A stretch of DNA of 64,000 bases from Akebia trifoliata (GCA_017979445.1 CM030716.1:11424474-11488473); one strand, 5' to 3'. Counted from the first letter of the stretch, positions 22,230-34,727 are shown. Notes: generated by a model not told the origin, from the letters alone. Translations and numbers: made by a program.

Positions 22230-23800
22230 AAAACTTCCAAAAGGATTTATCCTAAACATTTATTTTTTTCAACCTATATATCCCTAAACCCTTATACCCT
22301 ACTTCCCAAAGATTTGATTAAAGTGTAAACTACTCAGATCTTCAATCAAATTTTAAGAATAAAAATGAAATAGAACAACATCATATTATATAATATGTAT
22401 TTTACCATAAATCTTATAATAAATACAAATTTGTTTTAGGTGCTAAATAAGGGTCTTATGCCATGTGCTAGGGGAGAATTAATTCAAGAAATTTAAGATT
22501 TAAGAGATGGATTTTCAATGAATTGACATTTCTTTCAAGGAAGATTAATGTTAACCATAAGATAACTTTTTAGAGTATTTGTTGGAGCGAAGTGCCCAGA
22601 CAAAGAACAACTTGAAAAAGAAAAGTGATCAAAAAATAACAATAAAGCAATTGGAGTACTAAAGAAGAAAATTTGAAGTATTCATTAAGGAAAAAGACTT
22701 CATAAAACATCTTAAGAAATCGAAGAAATGAAAAGACTGATTTAAATAAGTTAGAAATCTAGATTTTACCTAGAAAGGGTATCCTAATTATATCTTTATC
22801 TATCAACAAATATCAAGGATAATAAAAGAATGACATATCGAGTGAAATTCAAGTTAAACAAGAGATGAGTGGTCTCAAAGAGAAAATTACCTTCTCAAAA
22901 GGAATATCGAAGGAGAAGAGAAAGATGACCAAAAATAAAAACTCTCAATGAATAACATGGATTCTATTGCAAGCAAGAAAATAAATATATCAAATATATC
23001 AAATAAATAGTAATATAGTTTATTGTTACGGCCTCTTAAAGGGGACAAACACTCCAAACAAATTTCTCCCAGATAATTGTTCTTTCCATCCTTATTTTCC
23101 ACCTAATCTCTAAACCATTTTTTTATTGGTTATATCCCGAAACCCGTATAGCCCACTTTCTTACAAGCTAATCAATAACATCCTTAGTTAAATCTTAATG
23201 AATTGTAAACAAATATAACCTGATCATACTGTGTAAAATACATTTTAATAAATCTTCTAATTAAGAATTACTAATTTTACTTTTGCTACAAAATAGGATT
23301 GTAATAACTTCTTGAGAGAGAATCCAAGCAATAGTAAAATTCAAAAGATGGGTTTTCAATGAATCAACATTTATTTTGGAAAGGATCAATGTTTTATATT
23401 AAAAAAATTTGGAGTATTGTTTATAGGTAAGTTACCAAAGAAAAAACTGCTGAAAAATAAAATATAAATCAATGGGAGCATTAGAAAAAATTAACTAACC
23501 CATTAAAAAAGAGGGCTTCATTAAACATTTCAATAAGTAAATGAAACAAAAGAGCGGATCAAAATGAGTTAGAAATCTACCATTTACATATAAAAGGATG
23601 TCTTGATCATACCTTTATCTATCAAGATATATCAAAGTTATTAAAATTCCACATATTAAATTTCAAGTGATCCAAGAGAAGAGTGAGCTGAAAAATATAA
23701 ACTATAACAAAACCACCTTCTTTAAAACCATATCGACGAAAAAGAGAATGGTAACAGAAGATCAACTGATGAACTATAAAGCAAAGAACCACAGGTCCAT
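22230..23800. repeat. Old direct duplication, two units of about 0.8 kb
   Basis: Segments near 22505 (GATGGATTTTCAATGAATTGACATTT) and 23346 (GATGGGTTTTCAATGAATCAACATTT), and near 22751 and 23569 (TTAGAAATCTA...TTTAC), keep the same order at an offset of about 820-840 bp. Divergence is high and there is no open frame. The origin is unknown. Confidence 0.6.
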
Positions 23801-23839
23801 CATCAATAAACTTTCAAGTAGAATGATAGAGCTTAGGCT

Positions 23840-23844
23840 GGTAG
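23840..23844. other. Target site duplication, left
   Basis: GGTAG, identical to 27245-27249. Confidence 0.9.
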
Positions 23845-26800
23845 TGTAACACCCCGTATTTTTTACTCGTATCTCGAGAAAATCAGATAGTATTTATTTG
23901 AAGAATATTTTAGAAAAGAAACTTAGAGTCAAGTACCCGGATTATGCTATGTTCGTTTTTATTGAAGATCGACTTCGCCATTAGCTTCAAAACGATCGAA
24001 ATATATACTTTAGCCTATAAGCAAGTTTGAAATCAAGTTCGGGTGAAAAAGTTAACAAATCCTCGAATTTCGCGTCGAGTGGGACCCATACAGAAAATTT
24101 TCGTTAGAGGGAAAATCAGGAAATTTTGACATTTCCATTAGATTCGTAGCGAAAAATTATTCAAAATGGAATACTCGTTTGTCATTTTTCGAGTCCGGAT
24201 AGTCAAGTTACGGTCGAAACTAGAAATAATAAGGAAATTACAAGTATGCCCTCGCCCTTGTTATAAAAGAAAATTTATTTTCTTTTAAATCACTTTCTTT
24301 CTTCTCCAAAGCATCCAAAGCTCAGATTTTCCCAAAAACCTAGGGTTCTCCTCTCTTCTCCTCAAGATCCGTTAAGAATGAATGACCGTTGAACTTCGAC
24401 GAAGAAGACAAAGTTGTCGGCTACAACGATAGCTACAACCTCACCCTCCTTGTTAACCCATTCTCATTTGTTTTCCCCATCCTCCATCAAAACCCAACTG
24501 TGTGGTTCGAGTGAATCCTAACACGTCTTCATCGAGGGTTCCATCGAGTGAGAGTTAGGCCCACCATTCATTGTAGAAGCAAAGGAGTGCCGTCGTCAAA
24601 AGGGATTGCAAACCCTAGCTCACTTTGCATCAAACTCAACTCAACACCAACTCCTTCACCACCAACTTTGATCCTTATACGAGTTCATTGCTTTCGGCGT
24701 CCACAAACAAGTAGGGGACTTTCAAATCCTATTGGTAACTTTAGATTTCTCAATGTGCATTTAGGGTTTTGAAACAAAACTTATTGTTGCATTTAAATCG
24801 TAGAAATTGGTGTTTGATTCCAAATTCATGGTAGAAGTAGGTTTTTATTTATGTTTTATCGAATTTTGATAACAAAATCGTGGGTGGGTTGAATGATTCG
24901 AATAACGGAAGAAGAATCCGAAACATGGATCGAAAACTCGAAGGTTCGAGTAAGGTTCAGGCTGTAAGTGGGAAAGGTCGGTGCCACCGGCACCTACCGA
25001 AGGCATTCTGTCGGTCCCACCGACAGAATGTTGCTTCTGCCACCGACGTGATCAAGAAACCGTCGAAAACTTTGTTCTGTCGGCAGGACCGTCGGTCCCA
25101 CCGACAGCATATTGATTCTGCCACCGACAGACACAGTTTTGATTAGAACAGTGTTCTGACTCTTGGCTTGACCTCCTCACACCTTATACACTATTTCTCA
25201 CCCTTTATTTCATTAAAAACATTTAGTCCATTACTTTAAGTTCTTTAATGAAATTAAGGTTTTACCCCCCATTTCGGAACAATGGGAATGGTTTTAAGAT
25301 CCAAATCTCAAAGGATCAAAATCCGAATTTTGGTTTCAAGAACAAAACGTAATTTTCGACGTTTTCGGCAAGTTTTCAAAATGAAATAACTTTCGCGTTC
25401 CTTTGAATTAGATTACAAAAACTATATGGTGTCGAATCTCATGATCAAGACTTTCATTTCGAAAAACCCGTTTTTAATTTCGAGAACTTTGAAAAATTGA
25501 GTTTCTGACACTTAGCCAAATTTTCACCAGCTTTCTCTATTTTTAACAGCCTTGGTCCCGAGCATCGCTGGGACTTTATTTTTATAAACTTTGATGGTTT
25601 TTAATGGAAAGACCAAAAGAATGACTTTGAAATATTTAAAATGGATGATCGATGTGAAAAGATGAAAAGTGAGAATGTCGAGAGAATGGGAAAAGGGAAT
25701 GGACGGTAAAATGTCAGAATCACACCCGAGGGGTGATGTCTACATTTTACATTGTATGTTGTGTGTAGGTTGGTGAAAGGATATCCAGGTTATTAATGAA
25801 AGGGTTGCATGTTTATTTCCGATTATGTTAGCGCGTGCGCTGAGTACTGTTGTTTATTTTAGGCCGGGTGGCCACAGTTGCATGGTAGGAACTGGATATC
25901 CGTTCTCAACCCTGTTTGTTAGTTTCTCTTTTGTTTTAAATGAAAAACTATATATATGCGTAACTATTTTGTGAGCTGTTAAAGGTTTGTGAATGCCTGA
26001 AGGGATAGTGTGTCACATCATCCGGAGGGGTGCACTATCCTGGGATGTACGGTAGGGACCACCAAACGCATACGTGGTATGGGACGCGTATGAGAGTGGA
26101 GTCACAACTGGAATCCGGGTTCCTTCCTTACTTATCTTTACCAGTGAACGTGTATTGTAAAGGTGGTCGTATACGAGTGGAGTGTCATTTTGGGAATCAC
26201 ATGCACGCCTGATAGGCATAGACGAAGATGATTAGTCAGTGATCACTAACAATCTAGTAGTAGTCGAACGTTCTGACACATCGAAAAGAGACCCATTGCT
26301 TACGGTCACGTCAAACGGCCAGTCTGAGCGGATAAATGGTCACCCATGTGGTAAGTGCAGCAACCGGCCACAAAATCAGGAACTAAAAGCCAGATTTATG
26401 TTGTAACATCATGTCCCGACTGGGAGCTATCCAGTCGTGAATCCCAACGCTCAAATTCCATTACTCCACCACTTGTATTATGTATCTGCTGTTATACTTC
26501 GAACTATAAACTGAAAAGCATGTTTATTATTTTAATGTTGTCAACTGTATTTGCATAAAATGGAATTTGTATAATGAGTATGGATGATTGATGCTATGTG
26601 TTACTCTTAAATTGTTTAGTTGCTCATCCCTGGCTATATGTACCAGTTAAATCGTAGGTTCTATTATAAAACTTGCATGTTTTGAAATAACGCAGTATGA
26701 TTATTCGATCACGTTAGGTGAGGTTATTAGTAGGAATTGTTTGTGGACCTACTGGGTAACCATTGTTACTCACCATTTCCTTCCATTTTTTTTAGTTGCA

Positions 26801-27244
26801 GAGCCTTCAGTTGGCGCAGCGGGTGCTGAGCTATTAGCCGAGGAACACCTGGTCGGTCAGATCGACGACCAGAGTCCGTTGCCCGGTGAGCAACACGACT
26901 ACTTCTACTAGGAGTCTGTTCATCCTAGAGGGTGTACATGGTATTTTGGGACCGAGTGCTAGGTCTATGTTAGAGTGAGGATAGACTTTGTAATCCTGCA
27001 TAACTTTATACCTTTTTGCGCAACTCTGATCTTGCTTATTTTGTTGTTTATAAAGTTTATTGTCTTACGTTCTTTAGTCATTGGGGATTCGTTGCTTTAT
27101 ATAGGATTGTTTGGTATTGTTTATCAGGTTTGAGTTCCGTGAAACGCTAACATAAACAGAGGAGACCATTCCGAAATTTCAAGGTGCCACCTAGTGCCTC
27201 GAGGCGGTATTGGGATTTGTGTTAGCGTTTGGCGGGGTGCTACA
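23845..27244 (+). mobile_element. Solo LTR of a chromovirus-like gypsy element (3.4 kb)
   Basis: Starts TGTAACACCCC and ends GGGGTGCTACA, matching inverted ends, and is flanked on both sides by GGTAG. No internal region lies beside it. It is collinear over long stretches with 47415-50394, including the GGCCACA...TTGCATGGTAGGAA and ACTGGGTAACCATTGTTACTCACCATTTCC blocks. Orientation is inferred from the head motif, which follows a polypurine tract at 2475-2487. ORFs inside (24548-24772, 24880-25146, 26030-26558) are not genes. Confidence 0.93.
25008..25130. repeat. Hairpin repeats CTGTCGGT-CCC-ACCGACAG
   Basis: A perfect 8-bp stem with a 3-base loop at 25008-25026 and a near copy at 25091-25107, with further CCACCGAC copies around. 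Only a weak trace (CTGTCAGTTGGGTCC) occurs in the other solo LTR near 48645. Confidence 0.75.
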
Positions 27245-27249
27245 GGTAG
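27245..27249. other. Target site duplication, right
   Basis: GGTAG, identical to 23840-23844. Confidence 0.9.
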
Positions 27250-27977
27250 TTTGAGGCCTCTAACTCCTCTCCAAGACCTCCATCGCTATCTCTAATCAAA
27301 ATTTTAAAATGCATCCTCTAGGGTTAGGGTTTGGGCTTTTTAATATTATTCCCACCTCAAAATTGTCAATAATCGTTTCATATTTGATCTATTGAATATT
27401 CAATTTTACCTTCTATAACATGTAAAAAGACTTAAGTACCCTTAGGTTAATTTTTTAACTTGTTAGTTGTAATCTTCTTATCTTGGCCCTATTAAATTTG
27501 TTGACTTTTTTATTTCTCCTCACTTAAAATAACTTTTACTATATATCCTAGAATTATTAAAGACTTTATCTTCAAAATTATATTTTTCATTGTCTGTACT
27601 ATATTATTTATCTTATGTTGCTCCCTATTTGACATTCCATTCATGGACAATTTTTTACGCATTTCTAAAATCATAGTTTATAAACTTTATCAACTTTACT
27701 CAAAATTCAAATGAGTCAACTCAACTCAATTGGATTTCGAATGAAGATTTCAAGATAAATCAGTGGAACTATTTGTTGAGTCACCAGATGAATTCAACCA
27801 TGTCAACTTGTCAACTCCATCATGTCACCACAGGAATTCAATTGTGCAACCAAGTTATTCGGTTATATATAATACTTTTGTAGAGATCAAGAAATAAATA
27901 TTTTTATTTAGTTAATTTTATAGATTTTTACTTGACACATCCAATTCAGCTGACGAGTTTTTCATTTGACTAAAGTT
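27250..27977. other. No gene seen
   Basis: Continuation of the sequence into which the solo LTR inserted; AT-rich. Confidence 0.4.
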
Positions 27978-29343
27978 ACTAAGGCCCCGTTTGATTCAGT
28001 TGCCTGAATCTGCTATCAGAAGCTAAAACACTGAAAAGCTTGTTTGATAAAACTTTGCAAAAGTGCTGTACTGTTTACTAGAATCTAGTAATTATTGTTT
28101 GTTACAGCTTCTAGAATCTGTTGTATTAGGATAAAATGACCAGAATGCCCTTAAGGTTGATAGTGCACTCAAAATTCATCAGAAATATATAATTACATTA
28201 AATATATATAAATATAATAATTTTATATTAAAATTTTATAAAAATAATTATTTTAATTTTAAAATATTTATAATTCTTTAAAAAATTATAAAATTTTTAT
28301 AATTCTATAAAAATTTTGACAGCCTATCCTGTTCAAAATGGACATGAAATTTTCTTGATAAACAAAATATCTGCATAATAGCAATCCAACATAATGCACC
28401 CAAATTAGATAATCAAATATAGTTTCGATTTATAATGTTGAGAGGATACCTAAATGATAGCATTCAATTCGATTTATAGTTTTTTTTATATATAAATTTC
28501 TAAATTAGATAATCAAATACCCAATAACATGGAAATGGTAATGTGGATTATCCAATCTTTTTTCTATAACCAACCAAAAATAGCACTTTCACCAATGAAT
28601 ATTGACCTTTTAATTGTTAAATTATTTAATAGAAAAAAGAAAGAAACCTACCCTCTTTTTCTCTTGTGGAAGAGTTTGTCTGGGTTAAAAGTTGTTACAA
28701 TGTAGTTAAGTGGCTCAAAACTTGGTCCAACAAGTGGCACTTTGGTTGTGCATCAAGAAACCAGCCTGGCAAGGATTGATGTATGTTGTGTCAAATAGGG
28801 TATTGTGTATTGGATTTTATATATTGGGATGTGTGTCTCATGTCTCGAAAACTAACACAAAGTCATGGGGATTTGTGTTAGAATTTTGGAGTGTGACATT
28901 GTGCCTCCAAAGCACAAAAATGTAAGTTGATCAAAGTAATGACCTAACTCACATCTCAATTTATCGTCATGATTCCTAGTAGTAGTGGTCAATATGCAGA
29001 TCACACAAAATTTCTTGGGCTAAAATTTCTATATAAGTGGACAAATTTCCTAAAACAAATAAGCATGAATGAAGTTCATTCCTTAGTGATACCACAAATA
29101 AGACCTAGATTAAATGAGTCAATCTATGCATAGTTGGAATATGTATAAACCAGATCAATCTTACTTGTGATCTACTGATTATAAATGAATGACAGGGCTT
29201 ACGAAAAAAATAAAAAAAACTACGAAACATTTCACTAGTTTTTCCTTTTCAATGAATCCATAACCGAAAAAAGAAAGGTGATCATCGATTCATTAAAAAA
29301 CCAATCTTCCGACATTTAAAAAAAATGTAAATAACAAAGAATT

Positions 29344-30080
29344 AGCAAAAATCCACCCCAGATATTTCATCTTTTAATTTTATTTTTCATTTTTTTAATT
29401 GAGCATAAAAGAGATAGAAATTGAACCAACCCCCAATAGCTTTATTGTTAAATACATTTTGTTTTGATAAGTTAAATACAAAATTAAAAAAAAAAAACTA
29501 TAATCAGCTAAATCGATCACAGATATCCATCCTTCAATTTAAAAAAAAAAAACTTTTTGAGGATAAAAGAGAGGAATACTAATTAAATCCTTGAATATAT
29601 TTAGAGCTAAATACATAACTAAAAAAGCTGTAATCAACAAAAGCCACCTCAGATATAATCTTTCAACCCGAAATACTACTTTTTTCTTGTAAGATAAAAA
29701 AGAGGGAAACTTAACCAACCCTTGTACATATTTAGAGCTAAACACATAATTAAAAAGCTTTAATCAGCAAAACCCACTTCAAATTTTCAAATTTTCAATT
29801 AAAAAAAAAACTTTTGAGGATAAAAGAGAGGGAAATTGAACCAAACCCTTTTAATGATTAGAACTAAATACATACAGAATAAAATATCTGAAATCAGCAA
29901 AACCCATCCCAGATATTCAAATTTTCAATTTTAAAAAAACAACTTTATTTAGGATAATATTGAGGAAATCCAGACCCACCCTTCAACATCTTTAAAGCTA
30001 AATATAGAATTAAAATCTATAATCAGCAAATCCATCCCAAATACTCAATTTTAAACCATCAAAGAAAAGATAAGAAAGAG
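29344..30080. repeat. ~130-bp tandem array
   Basis: Units begin AGCAAAACCCATCCCAGATATTC at 29344, 29506, 29636, 29766, 29896 and 30025: spacing 162, 130, 130, 130, 129, the last partial. Each contains an A-run, GAGGATAAAAGAGAGG and TTTAGAGCTAAATACATA. It abuts the exon at 30059-30352 and would lie in its downstream intron. Confidence 0.88.
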
Positions 30081-30352
30081 ATGGGAAAAATGTTTTTAAA
30101 CCTGAGAACCCAGAAAAACGATTCTCTGTCGTAGTAACATGTTGGAGGTATCGAGCTCATCCAATGTGGGAATCCAAGGAGAAGAAGAAGAGTTGGAGAG
30201 ATTCCAATCTGTGGATAAGGTTCTTTTGGAGCTTTGGATGGGTTAATGGAGATGGATTTTCTCTTAATTGATGCTATTGGATTGAAGTGAAATTGGGTGG
30301 AGAAACTATGGGTGAAGAAGCATGAAGATTGTGAGGGTGCAGTTGACGCCAT
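30059..30352 (-). pseudogene. First exon of a plastid-targeted-like protein (captured fragment)
   Basis: The minus strand starts with AATGGCGTCAA, a good plant start context, preceded by a GA-dinucleotide run (plus CT run 30363-30380) typical of plant 5' leaders. The product opens M-A-S-T-A-P-S-Q-S-S-C-F-F: rich in S and T and poor in acidic residues, as plastid transit peptides are. Near residue 52 comes S-P-T-L-L-L-L-L-G-F-P, possibly a thylakoid-type hydrophobic core. The true exon probably ends before the frame does, since the last 20 residues look like intron translation. I cannot name the parent gene. It lies wholly inside the TIR element, which suggests capture. Confidence 0.45.
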
Positions 30353-30979
30353 TAGAGTTGCAGATCTCTCTCTCTCTCAAAAAGAAAACACAATGGTGAA
30401 GAAAGGAAGCAGAAGAGTCGCAAATGAACGGTTGTCGTCGATCGGAGCTACCAACGAACGGTAATAGCTACTGTGAGGGTGAGGGTTAGGATGTGCGAGG
30501 CTCTGTCGAGAAGAAAGGGGTGAAAATATGTAATGGATATGATTTGTAAATTGATCGAAGTATGAGGGATATTTCGGTAAATTCGCATGAGCTGTTTTTC
30601 GGTAAAAATTTATCCTACAAACGTAGTTTGGAAAAGCGGCTAATATCCGCTTTTAATATTTGTGTTTAAAAATGCAAAAGCATGACGCAATTTTTTGCAA
30701 CTTTTTTGTATCAAACGATAAACACTCTAAAAAACGCAGATTATTAACGCAAAAGTGCGAAACACTGCGTTTTGAAGCGGAAACAAACACCCACTAAGTC
30801 ACTCGAGTTTTCAATTTAGAAAACATGGTTTAAAGCTAGGAATCTTTACAAGATTCCAATGTCCACTTGGTAAAGACAACTTCATGACTCACAAGTCCAC
30901 TTAGATGGTTTAATAAGGTAAATGACCTTATTTCAATGGCATGAAGAATAGTATTTTGAAGATGTAGAAAGTGAAAGGG

Positions 30980-32425
30980 TGTCACACCCACAAATCGAAC
31001 ACATATCTTGATGATTCATCTACAAGATTTTAAGGCATGATTAACTTCCCATGATAACATATAATAAAAGATAGATCACGATTCACATATTTATCACAGT
31101 GGAAATTTATATACTACCAATGAACTAACAAAGTACAAATGCTAATAACATTCAAATCATGATCGAGAATCATCAAATCTCAAATTAAAAAGTCTTACTG
31201 ACTAAAAAAAAGACATAACTACATATCAATATTGAATATAAATCGGCACACAGTGCTCTGACATAAGTCTCTCAAACTGAAACATTAAATAGAAATAACT
31301 ACTATGCTCTAAGACTACTCAAACTGACGGAAGTAGCTGCCCATCCACATACTCAAACTCCAGTACCTCCTCATAAATCTCATCCTGAACGACTAGCTCC
31401 TCTAAAGTTGTATGATATTAAAATGTGAATGATAGGGTGAGTAACAGGAATTACTTAGCATAAAGTCTACCATCCTAACAACTAGTTATAGCATGCAAAA
31501 AATAAACATACTTTAATTTAAACCATGTAAGTTTTGATATAATATACAAATCACATAAGGACTGAAGAAAATAATAAAATAATTTAGATAAACATCAATC
31601 TATCAGTTCTATCAAATAAATCGTTATAAATTTTGACGTTCTTTCTTAATATGAACATCCATCTATCAGCATAAAAGTATTGTGAAACATGTACAACAGC
31701 CTCGGCATGGCCATTGATATTCCAAACTACTCTCAATGTGGAATCTTACCATTTTCATCTAATTTTGTGGCAGGACGTTGTTACCACATTTGGGTGACCA
31801 TTTGTCCATCTTAGACTGGCTATTGACTAAGGTTCAAATACTTTAAGTAATGATGTTAATCATTCATTTGAAGACTATAGCTTCTTAGTGATCACTAAAT
31901 AACCTAGGAGAAAACTCATCACGTCTAAAGCATATCAAGAGGCAATGCATTTGAATCTCAATTATCTCTACATTATACAAAGATCATCTTTACTCACAAA
32001 TATTTTCTAGGGAAAAAAAAGAAAAATTCTTGGATCTCATGAGTTATACTACTCTCTAAGGTATCTCATACTACCAAAGAGGGTAGGACATCAAGTGTTA
32101 TCCTAGATTGACTTGTCGCTTCCAAAAATATAGCAACGCATCACTCTTTATAAGTTTTCTATGACCCTTTTTTGGTAAAAGAAAATAATTTTCTTTGTAT
32201 ACATATATGTAATTTCTTTTTATAAAAAATACAAAGGTATGATAGTGCCTCTAATATATCAAGTAGTCAAACCATCCATCAATCATATCTCAAGTGATCA
32301 TGGGAACGTAAGATAGCCATCTATCTATCTATGTATTATGTATAATGTGGCATATCCATTGCATAAGGTTGGAGGCACTATCCCATCAACCAATCCAAAA
32401 CATAAGTTCTCTCTATCTATTTATC
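30980..32425 (-). mobile_element. Chromovirus-like LTR fragment
   Basis: On the minus strand it ends GGGTGTGACA (plus 30980). It shares GCCAGTCTNAGNNGGANAAATGGTCACCCA and GCCACAAAAT blocks (plus 31740-31840) and a GGGATAGTGC block (near 32350) with the solo LTR at 23845-27244. It also carries the TGTTACTCACC-type block as its complement near 31440. It stops near 32425 where an RNase H fragment starts; the LTR head is missing. Confidence 0.6.
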
Positions 32426-32869
32426 TATCCATCTGTCATGAAAGAATCGAGCAGTGACTTGATGACTAATCTTGACAAATAGTTAATAACCACATTTTGA
32501 GATTTCTTTTTTATTTCAAATTTCGAGATCGAATTCTTATAAAAGGACCCAATAGATAAGGCAGACCTCAGCTTCTTTTTTGGAAAGAAAGTACTTGAGG
32601 GTTGCATGATCAGTATAGACTAACACTTTGGATCCTATCAAGTAAGATATGAATTTGTCAAGTGTCAACATTACATCTAGCAACTCCTTCTTCATGGTGG
32701 TGTAATTGAGTTGGACTTCATTTAATTTTTTGCTAGCATAGTGAATGACATGTGAAAGTTTGTCCACTCGTTGTCCTAGAATGATTGTTATAGTATAATT
32801 AGAAGTATTGCACATCACCTCAAAAGGGGTAATCCAATCCAAAGGTCGAATAATGGGTGCTAAGGTCAA
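32425..32869 (-). pseudogene. Athila-like RNase H remnant
   Basis: Minus-strand reading with [37 protein letters not shown] and [15 protein letters not shown], the RNase H of plant gypsy elements. The catalytic D of V-Y-T-D-H is kept. A frameshift separates the last part, which reads N-V-V-I-N-Y-L-S-R-L (family N-V-V-A-D-H-L-S-R-L). The integrase expected next is absent because the LTR fragment at 30980-32425 abuts here. Confidence 0.85.
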
Positions 32870-32899
32870 GCAAGTCTTAAGCTTATTGAAAGCTTCTGG

Positions 32900-34010
32900 G
32901 TAGTTGGAGTCAAATCCTAAGGAATATCCTTTGCCAAAAGATCACACATAGGCTTTGAGATTTTGCTAAAACCTTTGATGAATCTTCGATAAAAGCCCTA
33001 TGTGTTAGAAAAGATCATACTCTCTAATAGTTTTAAGAGGTGAAAGATTGGCAATTAGTTCAATCTTGGTCATGTTGACCTTTATTTCCTTATTGGAAAT
33101 TATGTGGCCTAAGACAATCCCTGACTTCACCATATGATGAAAATGACGTTTTCCTAGTTCAGAACTAAGTTATTTTCCATCCAACGTTCAAGCATGAGTG
33201 TCAGATGATGAAAATATCCATCAAAACTAGACTCAAATATGGAAAAGTCATCCATGAGGACTTCTAGGAACCGTTCAACCATATTTGAAAAGATGCATGA
33301 CATGCATTGCTGAAAGGTAGTAGGTGCATTGCATAACCTAAAGGGCATGCGAGAATGGGCATGTAAAGGTATTCTTCTCTGAATCTTCAAGAGTGATTGG
33401 GATTTGATTATAGCCAGAGTAGCCATGTAAGAAGTAGTAATGAGAATGGCAAGCTAGGTGCTTCAACATTTGGTCTATAAATGGAAGTGGAAAATTATCT
33501 TTTCAAATCATGGCATTGAGGTTTCTTTAATCAATGTATAGTCGCCATCATATTTGGAAGTAGGGACAAACTCAGTGTCCTTATTGGTTAAAATCATGAC
33601 TCTAGATTTCTTGGGTACAACCTGAATTGGGCTAACCTACCGACTATCTGAGATGGGGTATATGATACTTGTATCTAGCAATTTTATCACTTCGGATCTT
33701 ATAGTTTCTTTCAAAATAGGGTTCAGTCTCCTATGTGATTCTCTTGATGATTTAGTGTTGTCTTCCAAATGAATCTAGTGTATGACTATAAAGGGACTAA
33801 TCCATTTAATGTCGACTATGGTCCAACCAATAGCCNNNNNNNNNNNNNNNNNNNNNNNNNNNNNNNNNNNNNNNNNNNNNNNNNNNNNNNNNNNNNNNNN
33901 NNNNNNNNNNNNNNNNNNNNNNNNNNNNNNNNNNNCCACGATACTTTCGTAGTATTGTTAGAAGTTTACCCTCTTGTTCAGAATATAGATCAGATCCTTT
34001 GATTATAGGC
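32900..34010 (-). pseudogene. Athila-like reverse transcriptase remnant
   Basis: Starts about 34010 with K-L-L-T-I-L-R-K-Y-R and continues across the N gap with A-I-G-W-T-I-V-D-I-K-W-I-S-P, the usual RT start of this group. An in-frame stop follows near 33777. The best-kept part, 33154-33426, has M-P-F-R-L-C-N-A-P-T-T-F-Q and the active-site L-M-D-D-F-S (family F-M-D-D-F-S). Several frame breaks occur up to the RNase H. Confidence 0.85.
33836..33935. other. Assembly gap, 100 N
   Basis: Exactly 100 unknown bases. The flanking RT codons suggest little or no sequence is truly missing. Confidence 0.95.
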
Positions 34011-34466
34011 AAGGTGTTTGAATTGCTAAGGTAACAATATCTAAATGTGTCTGGTAGTGGTTTGAGCTCTAACTTGGGTGGCTTAATAATTGATGGGACG
34101 GGTATGCTAGTGGAAACATGGAGAGGTTCAACCTTAGGTTTTCACTAATTGAAATCTAGAAGAGGTAAGATTCTAGGAGTTCATTTACCTCTTCAATAGA
34201 CTTATCAATGTCGAAACCCATGCAAAAATGAGTAAAACAATTTTCTAAGGAATTGGAAGGAAATGAATATTCAAAGGACTAGGTTATGAGTGTGTCGATC
34301 ATGTTAACATCATCAACATCATTTAGGTCATGAGTATGCAAATTATTGTGAAAAAGTTCAAATTGACCTCCATATTTTTGAAGGCTAATATGATGGTCTA
34401 GATTAACAACGGGGACATGATGGTCTAGATCAACAATAGGTTCTGTGTTTAAAACAACGAAATCAA

Positions 34467-34727
34467 CTAGGAAATAGAACTCATCGACCTTGTGATTTTC
34501 ACTGATTGGTTTGCTAGACTAAGGGTAATGTTTGTGGGTTTCACTTCCCTCAAATCTAGTTGCTTGTAAATTGGGTATGGTAAGATATTCACTCTTTCCC
34601 CTAGATTTACAGACATTTCCCACCACAATGTCACCATTGGTGATTGGTATTGTGGGGTAGCCCAGGTCTTTATATTTGGGTTTGATAGTTTATTAAATGA
34701 GACCTGAAGCTTGTGTTGCCATAGCAA
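34467..34727 (-). pseudogene. Athila-like aspartic protease remnant
   Basis: Minus-strand V-N-I-L-P-Y-P-I-Y-K-Q-L-D-L-R-E-V-K-P-T is the protease region that follows D-L-G-A-S in this group. The active-site stretch reads N-L-G-E-R instead of D-L-G-A-S, so the catalytic aspartate is lost. It lies between gag and RT as expected. Confidence 0.75.

Larger units (their letters stand above)
27984..30792. mobile_element. TIR-bounded non-autonomous DNA transposon, hAT-like, carrying a gene fragment
   Basis: The left end is GCCCCGTTTGATTC and the inverted right end is GGGTGTTTGTTTC, an imperfect terminal inverted repeat of the style common in hAT-type elements. Direct repeats ACTAAG flank it (27978-27983 and 30793-30798). 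Subterminal parts on both sides share TTTGATA...TTTGCAAAA-like sequence in inverted orientation. No transposase was seen. It encloses an AT-rich stretch (28190-28310), a 130-bp tandem array and a transit-peptide-like exon. The six-base duplication is shorter than the eight expected of hAT, so the superfamily is uncertain. Confidence 0.55.

Noticed and set aside
24880..25146. 88-codon ORF
   Set aside because: Lies inside the solo LTR and is generated by the hairpin repeats; absent from the other LTR copy.
29344..30080. CRISPR-like array
   Set aside because: Units are 130 bp tandem repeats without unique spacers, in plant nuclear DNA.
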